64,000 bases of DNA, from NCBI GenBank assembly GCA_903934325.1, contig CAIZNH010000040.1, positions 62,001 through 126,000 of the forward strand. The letters are read 5' to 3'. The stretch comes from an uncultured Alphaproteobacteria bacterium (GTDB lineage: Bacteria > Pseudomonadota > Alphaproteobacteria > Sphingomonadales > Sphingomonadaceae). Each line of letters starts with the position of its first letter. The first letter of the stretch is position 1. The translations under genes and the position numbers were made by a program. This document shows, piece by piece, positions 1 to 8,057 of this stretch. The notes under the pieces were generated by a model. The model made no database searches. It was given only the letters and a program-made list of their open reading frames with translations, and had not been told where the DNA came from.

Positions 1-3000
1 TCCCGCCAGTCACATTGCCGCCGGTGCCGGTGGCCGCAGAGGCGGTGCCGCCAAATGCGGTGGACTGGGCACTCCATGCGCCGCCGCCCATTTGCGTGCC
101 ATTGATCGTTGCGAGAGTCAGCCCCCCCTGCGCGTTGCCGCCGGCCTCCACGCCGTTGCCGCCCTGCACGAAATTGTTCAACCAGAGGCCGGAATTCCCA
201 GCCGAGTCCGGCGTCAGGTTGATCTGCGCATTGCTGGCGTTGAAAGTGACCGATCCGCCCTGCGCGGTGCCGCCCCTTTGTCCGATGCCGCCCCGCGACT
301 GGTTGAAGAACGATGCCTTGCCAGTGAAGTTTGCGGTCGAATTGATGATTTCGATGAGCATCGACTGGGCAACGGCATTGCCGCCAGCCCCGGTTCCAGA
401 GCCGCTGCCTCCGTAGACGTCCGATCCCAGGCTACCGCTGTCGAGGTTGAAGGTACCGCTGTTGATGACGCGCACCGAAACGTTGCCACCGGTCGCATTG
501 CCCCCGGCAATATTCCGGTCCGAATTGGCCGAACTGCCACCTTGGCCAGCAATCAGAAGCGCAAGGCGGCCCGCCGACAGCGTGCCACCGTCGACGAGAA
601 GCGTGGCATTGCCGCCGGTCCCGACCCCGCCGGTACCGCCCTCCACGGACGACCCGCCGCCATTGCCTGTGGCGAACAGGTAGAAGAAGTTCGCCGTATT
701 CGCCGGTAGCGTGAGGGTTCCGCCCTGAGCGGCAATGAGTTCGAGGGTGCCGCCGCGCCCCTGGCCGCCGATCCCGTCGCCTCCCGATGTGGAGCCGCCG
801 ATGCCTCCGGCATCGATCAGGGACGTCCCTTCAGCCTGCACGTTCTGGATCGTCAAGCGGCTTCCCGTGCCGCTTGCATTGAACCGGCCGGTGCCGCCGA
901 ATCCGTCGCCACCTTCGTGCGATTGCGCAAATCCGCCAAAGCCGTAGGCTTGAAGCTGCACGGATCCCAGCGTGATGTTGCCGCCGCCAAGCGCATCGAC
1001 ATAGGCAAGGCCGCCCGTGCCGGTCCCGCCGGCGAAGCTGCCGAGCGTTCCGCCGCCGTTGCCGGACGCGGAAACAAGCGCATGGCCAGTGACATTGATG
1101 ATGCCGCCGTTATTGGCGGAGAGGGTGGCGATATAGGCCTCGCCTCCGGTGCCGTTACCGGCCGCCCCGTTCTGCGCGAATCCTCCGAAGCCGGCGGTGT
1201 CGATGGAAACATTGCCGTTGACCGTGACGGTGATGCGATCACCCTCGATCGCGGCGAGGCCGCCGGTGCCATTCCCGGCCGCACCCTCGAAGTGGTTATC
1301 CCCGCCAAAGCCCCGCGACACCATATTGAGACCGCTCGTCGTGAGCGTGCCGCCAAACGAGCCGAAAATCGCCGCCTGTCCCCCCGCTCCGGCACCGCCT
1401 GGCTTGCCTCGGCCGCCAAACCCGCTGGCGAAGAGTTCGATGGAGCCCGCGGTAATGTCGCCAGCGCGGACTGTGAGGAAGGCATTGCCGCCGGTCCCGT
1501 TGCCACCGGCACCGCTGCGCCCCCCCTCGCCTGCGAAACCGCCATCGCCTCCGGAGCCGTCGGCTTCGATACGGAGGTTGCCGAACCTGGCTGCGCCCTG
1601 GCCCAGCGACCCATTCTGTCCCAGCAGCGCAAGTCCGCCCTGCGCGAGACCGCCGAAGCCGTTGCCGCCCGCACCACCCGCAAACGATCCATTGCCCAGT
1701 CCGCCTTCGCCGCCCGAGGCACTCGCCCGGACCACGGAAGGCCCGGTGATCTCGACGGTCCCGTTGTCTCCGCCCGCGAAAATGAAGGCACCGCTGTTGA
1801 AGAGCGGATCGGCCTGGTTGGCGAGCGTGAACTGTCCGCCGAAACCATCGCCCCCGCGTCCGGCAGCAATGCCGCTGTCGGCATTGGCAGCCCCGCCGCG
1901 CCCGCCCATGCCGCGCGCGGTCACGAAGGCATCCTGTCCGACAGTCACCCGTGCGCTATGTGTGAGCGTGCCGGTTGCCTGTAGTGCGGAATTGCCAGCG
2001 CGTCCTGTGCCACCGTTCCCGCCAAAGCCGAAGGCGGCCACACCGCCAAAGCCGTCGGTGTTGACAAAAGCCCTTCCGGTGATTGCGATGGTGCCGATAT
2101 TGGCCACAGCCCCCGCAATACCGCCGGCGGCGTCACCGCCTGCATTTCCGTCGCCGCCCCGCGCCGAGGCATCGGCGTCGAGATCGCCGCCGACGTTGAT
2201 CGTCCCTCCGGATTGCGTGAAGGCCGAGGCTCGGCCGCCACGCGCGCCCCCTCCGATACCGCCGGCATTGTTGCCACCACGGGCCGTGGCAGACAGTCTG
2301 AGGTTGCCATCGACCGTGATCGTACCCGGTCCGTCGATGACAGCCTTGGCTTCCCCGGCGTCCGCCAAGCCACCGTCGCCTTGAATGTTCGAGCTACCGG
2401 CAAAGGCACTTGCGTTGACCTCGGCAAAGCCGGTCACGCGGATGGTTCCGCCGCCGTCGGATATCCTGATCGAGGCAAAACCGCCGAACGCATCGGACCG
2501 CGTTGAAGCCAGGTCGAGCGATCCGTTGGTGGAAAAGCCAAGGGCCTCGACGGCTGCATTGCCGGTGATGGTGACCGAACCGCCAGAGCGCGCGAAAAGC
2601 TCGGCCATCCCGCCGCGCGCCGATGCGCCGACGAGGATGCCTTGCGCGTTGGCACCGAAGCCGTTTGCGCTGACGAGCGCCCCGTTGCCGACGGTCAGCG
2701 TGCCGCCGCCAGACGCGCCGAGTTGCGCCTGCCCGCCAAGCGTCGATCCGGCAGTCGAGGTGCTGAAATCCAGCGCACCAAAGGCATTGGCAAGCACCTT
2801 CGCCTGTCTGCCGATGGTGATATTGCCGCCTGCGGCTTCGATCCGTGCGATCCCGGCCTGCGCGGCGGGTGTGGTCGAGGTCGGCGATTGGGGAGAGAAA
2901 AGATTGGTCCCGTAATCCTCGGCCGAGACCATCACGTTGCCGGTGATTTCCAGAAGCCGGTTATTGCTTGCAACAAGCTCCGCCCGCTCGCGCCCGACAA

Positions 3001-4168
3001 GTATCAGGTTCCCGGTAACAGAGCTGGCCGAATTGGTGGCCGCCGCACGTGTCACGTGTGTCCCGATCGCCAGCAGGCTGCTCGAGATATTGAAATCCTC
3101 GATATTGATATCGGCGCGCACGCTGGAAGTGGCGCTGTTGGCATTGAACACCGCGTTCACGCCGTCCGAAATGCTGCCGCCATCGACGAAGCGGCCGAAC
3201 ACATTGTGGTTCGCGGAGATGATGATCTCGCCGTTGACGATCCCGGCACTCTGCGCCGGATCAAAACCGAGATTGCCGCGCAACAGCATGCTGATCGGAT
3301 CGGCCGCGGCCCGCGCCACGGCATAGATCATGTGATTGTCACCGGTGCTGCCAGTGCTCGACGGACCGCCCACGGTACCATCGAGCGTCACCACTTCGCC
3401 TGCCGCAGCCGTACCGACCGGAACCGAGATGTCGAACAATCCGTTCGAGAAGTTGAGGTTTACGACTTCGCCTGCGACATAGGCGTGGCTTCCGTTGACG
3501 CGGGCGATACCGCGCATTTCGACGTCTGCCGCGACAACCGCAAAGAAGGCATTTTCCGGTGTCGCAAGAATCTGCGCACCGGGCGAAATCTGGATTCTCG
3601 CTGTCGACCCCTGGGCACCAACCAAGGAGAGCAAGCCGCCCTGCTCAGCAAAACTCTGGAAACTGGCTGGACTCGTGTCGAGCGTGGTGAGCAAGAGGCG
3701 ACCCACGTCGAAAGTGGCGGTGCTGCCGATCAGGATCCCGGTGGGCGAATAGAATGCGACGAAACCGCCGGGGACAAGCTGCCCCGACATGTTCTGCACG
3801 CGCGAAATGACTGCGCCATCAATGACCGCCACATTGCCGTTGGCGGATGGCAGAATCCGATTGAGGACAGCGAAATCAGGCAGCTGCGGGGTCTGGAAGT
3901 TCGCAATCGAACCGGCGGGCAGAAAGGTCAGCGCATTGCCATTGGCGTCCTGATCCGGAGTCCAGTCGATCACCACTGTGGGCGAGAAGATGTCGACGGT
4001 GGTGCTGTTGCTGCCGCCGCTGATCTGGGCCGAACCCGACACCACATTGCCTTGCGCCTGGATGCCTTGCGCCGCAACCGGATCGGGGCCCAGCATCAGC
4101 CCGAGAGCAAGGGCTGCGCTCCCGCAACCGACCAGCAGGCGCGAACGCTTGAGAACAGACGGGCTCAT
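1..4168 (-). CDS. TpsA-type filamentous haemagglutinin-like exoprotein (C-terminally cut by window edge)
   Basis: Secreted substrate of a two-partner (type Vb) secretion system. The minus-strand frame is open from an ATG at 4168 through position 1, so at least 1389 codons are present and the 3' end is missing. It begins MSPSVLKRSRLLVGCG, followed by a hydrophobic signal segment ending near DPVAAQG. A TPS-like N-terminal domain follows (DFAVLNRI, then GGFVAFYSPTGILIGS, resembling the 'G.VFLINPNGI.FG' region of FHA exoproteins). The remainder, from about residue 450, is a monotonous Gly/Asn/Ala-rich series of GGxGxGG-containing repeats alternating with short hydrophobic strands, as expected for a beta-helix. 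Its start ATG overlaps the stop of the upstream transporter gene (ATGA), so the two are translationally coupled. The partner and N-terminal domain make the class fairly certain; adhesin, biofilm or toxin role cannot be told without the C-terminus. Confidence 0.8.
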   Translation of the reverse strand, partial: MSPSVLKRSRLLVGCGSAALALGLMLGPDPVAAQGIQAQGNVVSGSAQISGGSNSTTVDIFSPTVVIDWTPDQDANGNALTFLPAGSIANFQTPQLPDFAVLNRILPSANGNVAVIDGAVISRVQNMSGQLVPGGFVAFYSPTGILIGSTATFDVGRLLLTTLDTSPASFQSFAEQGGLLSLVGAQGSTARIQISPGAQILATPENAFFAVVAADVEMRGIARVNGSHAYVAGEVVNLNFSNGLFDISVPVGTAAAGEVVTLDGTVGGPSSTGSTGDNHMIYAVARAAADPISMLLRGNLGFDPAQSAGIVNGEIIISANHNVFGRFVDGGSISDGVNAVFNANSATSSVRADINIEDFNISSSLLAIGTHVTRAAATNSASSVTGNLILVGRERAELVASNNRLLEITGNVMVSAEDYGTNLFSPQSPTSTTPAAQAGIARIEAAGGNITIGRQAKVLANAFGALDFSTSTAGSTLGGQAQLGASGGGTLTVGNGALVSANGFGANAQGILVGASARGGMAELFARSGGSVTITGNAAVEALGFSTNGSLDLASTRSDAFGGFASIRISDGGGTIRVTGFAEVNASAFAGSSNIQGDGGLADAGEAKAVIDGPGTITVDGNLRLSATARGGNNAGGIGGGARGGRASAFTQSGGTINVGGDLDADASARGGDGNAGGDAAGGIAGAVANIGTIAITGRAFVNTDGFGGVAAFGFGGNGGTGRAGNSALQATGTLTHSARVTVGQDAFVTARGMGGRGGAANADSGIAAGRGGDGFGGQFTLANQADPLFNSGAFIFAGGDNGTVEITGPSVVRASASGGEGGLGNGSFAGGAGGNGFGGLAQGGLALLGQNGSLGQGAARFGNLRIEADGSGGDGGFAGEGGRSGAGGNGTGGNAFLTVRAGDITAGSIELFASGFGGRGKPGGAGAGGQAAIFGSFGGTLTTSGLNMVSRGFGGDNHFEGAAGNGTGGLAAIEGDRITVTVNGNVSIDTAGFGGFAQNGAAGNGTGGEAYIATLSANNGGIINVTGHALVSASGNGGGTLGSFAGGTGTGGLAYVDALGGGNITLGSVQLQAYGFGGFAQSHEGGDGFGGTGRFNASGTGSRLTIQNVQAEGTSLIDAGGIGGSTSGGDGIGGQGRGGTLELIAAQGGTLTLPANTANFFYLFATGNGGGSSVEGGTGGVGTGGNATLLVDGGTLSAGRLALLIAGQGGSSANSDRNIAGGNATGGNVSVRVINSGTFNLDSGSLGSDVYGGSGSGTGAGGNAVAQSMLIEIINSTANFTGKASFFNQSRGGIGQRGGTAQGGSVTFNASNAQINLTPDSAGNSGLWLNNFVQGGNGVEAGGNAQGGLTLATINGTQMGGGAWSAQSTAFGGTASAATGTGGNVTGG

Positions 4169-6009
4169 TGCGTGAAACTCCAGGGCAGCAGGCGGGCCAT
4201 AAGCGACAGCATGAAACGCACATCGCCCTTGGCGGGGGCGAGGTCCGGGCGTTCGAGCGGCACCGCGATCACGAAGTCGCTCTGCAAGCCGCGGCTCCAG
4301 TTCACTCTCACGCCGCCGCCGGCTGACCAGAGGCGATCGGGGTTGCCGGGCCGGCGGCTGGGATCCTCGTTCCAGACGAAGGCGACATCGCTGAAGACAT
4401 AGGGTTGCAGGGCCCAGCCGCTGACTTCGGTCGGGGCAAAGGACCCGTAGCGGACCTCGAAGGATGACAGGATGCCTGAATCCCCGAGAACGGCGCCAGG
4501 ATCATAACCGCGCCCGATCGAGAAGCTGCCTGCGGCCAGCTCTTCAAAGGCCGGCAATGGATCGCCGGAAATCTGCGCCTGGCTATCAAGCGCGAGCGCG
4601 ATCAAGGGCGTGGGCCGGAATTCCAGCCGCGCATTAAAGCGCGCGAGAAGCGGCGTGGGATCAGCCTCGATCCGGCTGGGAGGCACAGCGCCGCCGAGCA
4701 GGCAGGCGAGCGGGCTGGGACGACAATCGGGGCTTGCGGAAATGGCGTCCAGGCCGTGCCGCAACTCTGCACCGTAGCTGAGCCGAAAGCGCGGCTCGAA
4801 AGGCGAGTAACTCCCCACCCTCTGGATAGACGCCTCGTCCGTCATGTCGCCCGACAGCCGAACCGATGCCATCCGCACCCGGTCACGCGTCAGCCCGAAG
4901 CCGTTGAGCGCCACATCCTGATCGACATGGTCGAGTCCCGCGGCGGCCACGAGGCTCGAGCGACGCGAGCGGATCAGCGGATAGCTGGCAAACAGGCTGG
5001 CGAACCACGTTTCGGATTCGACGTCGATTCCGGCAAGGCCCACCGAAGGATTGACCGTGCTCCAGGTCAGCTGGCCACCCACGCGCAGCCCCTCGCTGCC
5101 GATGCGGAAATCATGGCCCAGCTGCACCGTCTGCTGCTCGGTAAAATCGAGCGTGCTGAAAAGCGACATCGAGGTACGGTCGCCAAGGCCGGTGAGATGG
5201 TAAACCTCGCCGCGCAGGACTCCGCCGAACCGGCCGATTGCACGCGATCCGAGGTTCTGGACATTGAAGTCGAGCGATCCCCGCCGCCGGATAGCGGCGA
5301 TTTCCCCCACCAAATCGCCCGGAGCCCCGCCTGCGGCTGGCCTGAGCGAGAGGCGCACGTCCATTCCCGGCAGGTCATCAGCGAGCAGCAGGTAGCGCTC
5401 GGCCTCTTTCGTGTTGAAGACGCTCATCGCGGTGAGCTTCTGAAGGTAGCTGCCGACCACCTTTTCCGATGGCCCCGCATCGCCGCGCACCCGCACCGAT
5501 GTCAGACGGCCGAACACCACGCTGAAATCGGGGGTGTTGTCGGCAAGGTTCTGTTCGGGGATCTCGACCGTGGCGAGATAGCCCTGCCGGCGCAGGATGG
5601 CGTTGGCCTCTGCACGAATATCGCACAGCACCGATACCGGCACCTCGCGCCCCTTGTAGCTGGCAACGGCGTCTTCGAGCGACAGGCCGGGAACGCGGTC
5701 GAGCCCGTTGAATTGCGCTCCGGCGACGGTGAACTTGATATCGGCGAACTCGGGCCGGTCGAGCGCGCAAGGTGGACGTTCGAAGTCGCCATCGATGGTC
5801 AGCGTGGGGCGCTGCTCCTCGCGGCGCAACTCGGGCGGGACGAGATCGGTGCGGTTAGGCGGCGTTATCTGCGCTTGGGCCGATGCAGCGCTGACTGGAA
5901 CCAGCATCGCGCCAAGCCCCAAGACCATGGCCGAAGCCGCCCCGCGCAACAGAGCGACGGCTGAGCTTGAAGAGGAACCACGGCCCGATACGCGCGAATC
6001 AGGTTGCAC
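4165..6009 (-). CDS. TpsB outer-membrane transporter (ShlB/FhaC/HecB family)
   Basis: Outer-membrane beta-barrel of the Omp85 superfamily that exports the adjacent TpsA protein. From the GTG at 6009 it is 614 aa, normal for the family. The frame also extends upstream to a TTG at 6078, but 6009 is preceded by an AAGG and puts a hydrophobic leader (AMVLGLGAMLVPVSAASA) near the N-terminus. A POTRA region (about residues 75-170, with DRVPGLSLEDAVASYKGREV) precedes the ShlB-type barrel. The late motif FSIGRGYDPGAVLGDSG matches the conserved 'G.GYDPG...GD.G' barrel motif of FhaC/ShlB proteins. Its stop overlaps the TpsA start by four bases, giving the usual tpsB-tpsA order. Confidence 0.87.
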   Translation of the reverse strand: MQPDSRVSGRGSSSSSAVALLRGAASAMVLGLGAMLVPVSAASAQAQITPPNRTDLVPPELRREEQRPTLTIDGDFERPPCALDRPEFADIKFTVAGAQFNGLDRVPGLSLEDAVASYKGREVPVSVLCDIRAEANAILRRQGYLATVEIPEQNLADNTPDFSVVFGRLTSVRVRGDAGPSEKVVGSYLQKLTAMSVFNTKEAERYLLLADDLPGMDVRLSLRPAAGGAPGDLVGEIAAIRRRGSLDFNVQNLGSRAIGRFGGVLRGEVYHLTGLGDRTSMSLFSTLDFTEQQTVQLGHDFRIGSEGLRVGGQLTWSTVNPSVGLAGIDVESETWFASLFASYPLIRSRRSSLVAAAGLDHVDQDVALNGFGLTRDRVRMASVRLSGDMTDEASIQRVGSYSPFEPRFRLSYGAELRHGLDAISASPDCRPSPLACLLGGAVPPSRIEADPTPLLARFNARLEFRPTPLIALALDSQAQISGDPLPAFEELAAGSFSIGRGYDPGAVLGDSGILSSFEVRYGSFAPTEVSGWALQPYVFSDVAFVWNEDPSRRPGNPDRLWSAGGGVRVNWSRGLQSDFVIAVPLERPDLAPAKGDVRFMLSLMARLLPWSFTQ

Positions 6010-6309
6010 ATAACCTTGCGGTTCCTGGCGATTAACCGACAAATTTTCCCCCAGACCGTTCACTCGACAGACGACCAAACCTGGCCACCCACATCAAAAC
6101 ATTCGTGTTTTTCGCACCGAAGCCGCTTACGTTTTGACGCCATGCATTGCCCCAGCCGGAACTACCCCTTCTTTATCTACAAAGCTACAGCGGCAGCCAG
6201 TAAACACAAGCGCCCTTACGACAAAGACGCGGGGAGAGTGCGCCTTTGTCGCATTTGCACAAGCCCGCGCTCAGCACGGGTGGTGTCGGGGTTGGAGCAG
6301 CGCTCCTGA
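6010..6309. other. Intergenic region upstream of tpsB
   Basis: About 300 bp without a credible gene. It holds the tpsB promoter region and the 3' flank of the lipoprotein gene. It is noticeably more AT-rich between about 6060 and 6200 than its surroundings. The only clear structure is the inverted repeat at 6219-6251, listed separately. Confidence 0.5.
6219..6251 (-). terminator. Inverted repeat between lipoprotein gene and tpsB
   Basis: Arms 6219-6230 (CGACAAAGACGC) and 6240-6251 pair at 11 of 12 positions around a 9-nt loop. It lies downstream of the lipoprotein stop on the minus strand. No T-run follows, so it may be a Rho-type end, an mRNA-stabilising stem or a regulatory site for tpsB. 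Confidence 0.35.
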
Positions 6310-7167
6310 TCAACTGCCCGCAGCGAGCATGACCTTGGAGGATGCCGCCGAAACCGCGCCCGGTTCCACCGCCATCTTGGCCGGACGCGCAGCGCCCGGA
6401 TAGGCCTGCTTCAGCACAGCCAGCGCCGCGGTGATGCCGGCGTGGAGCTGGGGATTTTCGGCCTTGATCGCATTGCCGCTGCGGGCAAAGGCGCTCTCGG
6501 CCACCCGCGCAAAGCCGTATCCGTCGAGATAGGGCTCGTAGGCATCGCCCTTGGCGGCGGTGCGATACATGGTGCTGGCCCGCTCGATCTGGTCGGCGAT
6601 GACGGCGGCGGCAATCTTGGCCTCGCTGGCTTCGCTCTTGGGGGCCTTGGTCGCAGCAGCGCGCAGCGCGGCGATGATCGCGTCGTAGCGCTTGCCCACT
6701 TCGGCGGCACTCTTGCCTTCGATCACCGCGACCGAGGCATCGGTGAGAAGCGGCTTGAAGTCCTTGACCCCGAGCTTGATGAACACCGGGTCCATTTCCA
6801 CCAGCACTTCGGACGCGGGGTGCGCGAACATTTCGGCTGCGGCATCGGTCTTGCCCGCCGCAAAGGCATCGCGCGCAGCGACAACATGAGCCTCGGTCAC
6901 AGCAAGCGCGGTGCCATAGGCGACCGGATCGGTGGCGGCATTGGCGACGGCAACCCCGCCCTCGCCCTCACCACCTGTGGCCCCTCCGCCTTCGCCTTCG
7001 CCGCCGGCGCCGCCTTCGCCCTCTCCGCCGGGAGCGACCGCAGCCGCCTCGCCGCCAGCCTCGCCGCCACCTTCGCCGCCAGCCTCGCCGCCGCAGGCAG
7101 CGAGCAGACCGCCCACGATGGCGGTGCCGAGGCCGAGCTGGGTCCAGAGCTTGAGTTTGCTGTTCAT
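6310..7167 (-). CDS. Putative metal-regulated lipoprotein with Gly/Glu-rich linker
   Basis: 285 aa from the ATG at 7167 (MNSKLKLWTQLGLG); an upstream in-frame extension to 7260 is rejected because it would run through the operator. A lipobox (GGLLAAC) places the lipidated Cys at residue 25, so the protein is membrane-anchored, facing the periplasm or surface. About residues 26-75 are a low-complexity GGE/GGEGE linker, strongly acidic. The remaining 200 residues are predicted helical (EAHVVAARDAFAAGKTDAAAEMFAHPASEVLVEMDP and onward) and resemble no family I can name. A strong Fur/Zur-like palindrome lies 48-66 bp upstream of the start, and the divergent neighbour is a DUF1826 gene, a family linked to zinc limitation. 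A role in metal capture or metal stress is therefore likely but inferred only from context. Confidence 0.6.
   Translation of the reverse strand: MNSKLKLWTQLGLGTAIVGGLLAACGGEAGGEGGGEAGGEAAAVAPGGEGEGGAGGEGEGGGATGGEGEGGVAVANAATDPVAYGTALAVTEAHVVAARDAFAAGKTDAAAEMFAHPASEVLVEMDPVFIKLGVKDFKPLLTDASVAVIEGKSAAEVGKRYDAIIAALRAAATKAPKSEASEAKIAAAVIADQIERASTMYRTAAKGDAYEPYLDGYGFARVAESAFARSGNAIKAENPQLHAGITAALAVLKQAYPGAARPAKMAVEPGAVSAASSKVMLAAGS
6942..7095 (-). repeat. Low-complexity (Gly-Gly-Glu)n coding repeat
   Basis: The linker of the lipoprotein is encoded by imperfect tandem repeats of GGCGAAG/GGCGGCGAG-like units, giving GGE, GEGEGG and GEAGG repeats. Such tracts often vary in length between strains. 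Confidence 0.6.
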
Positions 7168-7214
7168 CGGGCAGGAATCCTTGGGTGGAATGGAAAAGTG
7201 GAGCGCGTCATGAC

Positions 7215-7233
7215 GGAAATGATAATCATTCGC
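7215..7233. promoter_or_regulatory. Fur/Zur-family operator
   Basis: Contains the perfect palindrome AATGATAATCATT (7218-7230). It matches the classical 19-bp Fur consensus at 15 positions by my alignment. It sits 48-66 bp upstream of the lipoprotein ATG. The regulator could be Fur or Zur; the DUF1826 neighbour favours Zur. Confidence 0.65.
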
Positions 7234-7285
7234 AAGTGGCCTTTTTCGGACGCGCGGCACTTGCCAGCTTCACCCCCGCCCGATA

Positions 7286-7302
7286 GGTTATGTGATAATA
7301 TC
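7286..7302. promoter_or_regulatory. Zur-box-like inverted repeat in front of DUF1826 gene
   Basis: GTTATGTGATAAT has TTAT and ATAA arms around GTG, resembling the GTTATnnnATAAC pattern of proteobacterial Zur sites. It is 23-39 bp upstream of the chosen ATG (7325). A GTG at 7292 lies inside it, which argues against that earlier start. Confidence 0.45.
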
Positions 7303-7324
7303 TCTTGTGGAGCACCCGCCTTTC

Positions 7325-7975
7325 ATGACCATCCTGCTCGCCTGCCAGTCCCGCCTGGCGAATGCGCCTGATGTGCTGGACGCGATCCGCGAGGAGGATT
7401 GCAACCTTGCGATCTGGGAGCGCACGCCCTTTGCCAATTTCGCCCCGCTGACCGAGGGCGATCCGCAGGACATCCGGTTCGAGACCACGCCGGATGATCT
7501 GCCTGCCAAGCTCATGGCAGCCCTTGCTGAAAACGGCTTTGCCGCAGCCGGCCTGTGGGACATTCTGGTGGCAGACGCCGCCCAGCTCGCGCGCCGGTTC
7601 TGCGCGGCGATGGATCTGGCGCGGATCGAATTGCGGCTCGAGGTGGTGCGCACCGATTCTTGCCGCAAGTTCCACGCCGACTATGTCAGCGCGCGCCTGA
7701 TCACGACCTATGTCGGGGCCGGGACGGACTGGCTCGACGATGCCGAAGCCGCCCATCTCGCCGCTGGTGGCGAGCCGCGCAGGATCAATCGCATGGCCGC
7801 TTTCGATGTCGGCCTGTTCAAGGGCAAGCTTGCGACCGAGCGTCCCGCGATCCATCGCTCTCCGCCGATTGCGGGCACGGGAGCCACGCGGCTGCTGCTG
7901 GTATTGAACCCGTCAGCCAAGCCTTTCGTCGAACGGCCAGATTCGCCCTTTTCAGGAACCGGCGAACTGGCCTAA
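7325..7975 (+). CDS. DUF1826 domain protein
   Basis: 216 aa from the ATG at 7325 (MTILLACQSRLANAPD); GGAG lies about 12 nt upstream. The core DCNLAIWER, KFHADYVSARLITTYVGAGTDWL and the C-terminal HRSPPIAGTGATRLLLVLNP are typical of DUF1826. In that family a conserved His/Asp/Tyr pattern (FHxDYVxxRL) followed by a late 'HRSPP' looks like a metal- or cosubstrate-binding cupin-like core. Family members are often Zur-regulated and placed beside COG0523 GTPases; here no GTPase is present, only the divergent lipoprotein. Biochemical activity of the family is not established as far as I know. Confidence 0.75.
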   Translation: MTILLACQSRLANAPDVLDAIREEDCNLAIWERTPFANFAPLTEGDPQDIRFETTPDDLPAKLMAALAENGFAAAGLWDILVADAAQLARRFCAAMDLARIELRLEVVRTDSCRKFHADYVSARLITTYVGAGTDWLDDAEAAHLAAGGEPRRINRMAAFDVGLFKGKLATERPAIHRSPPIAGTGATRLLLVLNPSAKPFVERPDSPFSGTGELA

Positions 7976-8057
7976 CAGCGCGGCTTCCGTCCGTTCGGGC
8001 GACAACACGCGCACGACGCTTCCGCCATCGGCCGGAGCCCGGCGCCATGACAGGGTG

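Noticed and set aside
1..3500. Regular GC-rich repeats that might be a CRISPR array
   Set aside because: The period is irregular, there are no constant repeats with unique spacers, and the pattern is explained by codons for Gly-rich protein repeats.
2642..4402. Long plus-strand open frames over the tpsA region (up to 586 codons)
   Set aside because: Antisense to the open minus-strand exoprotein frame; their products are Arg/Ala-rich with no recognisable domain, as expected of shadows in GC-rich DNA.
7292..7324. GTG start at 7292 for the DUF1826 gene
   Set aside because: It lies within the Zur-like inverted repeat and adds residues not typical of the family; ATG 7325 has a better Shine-Dalgarno context.
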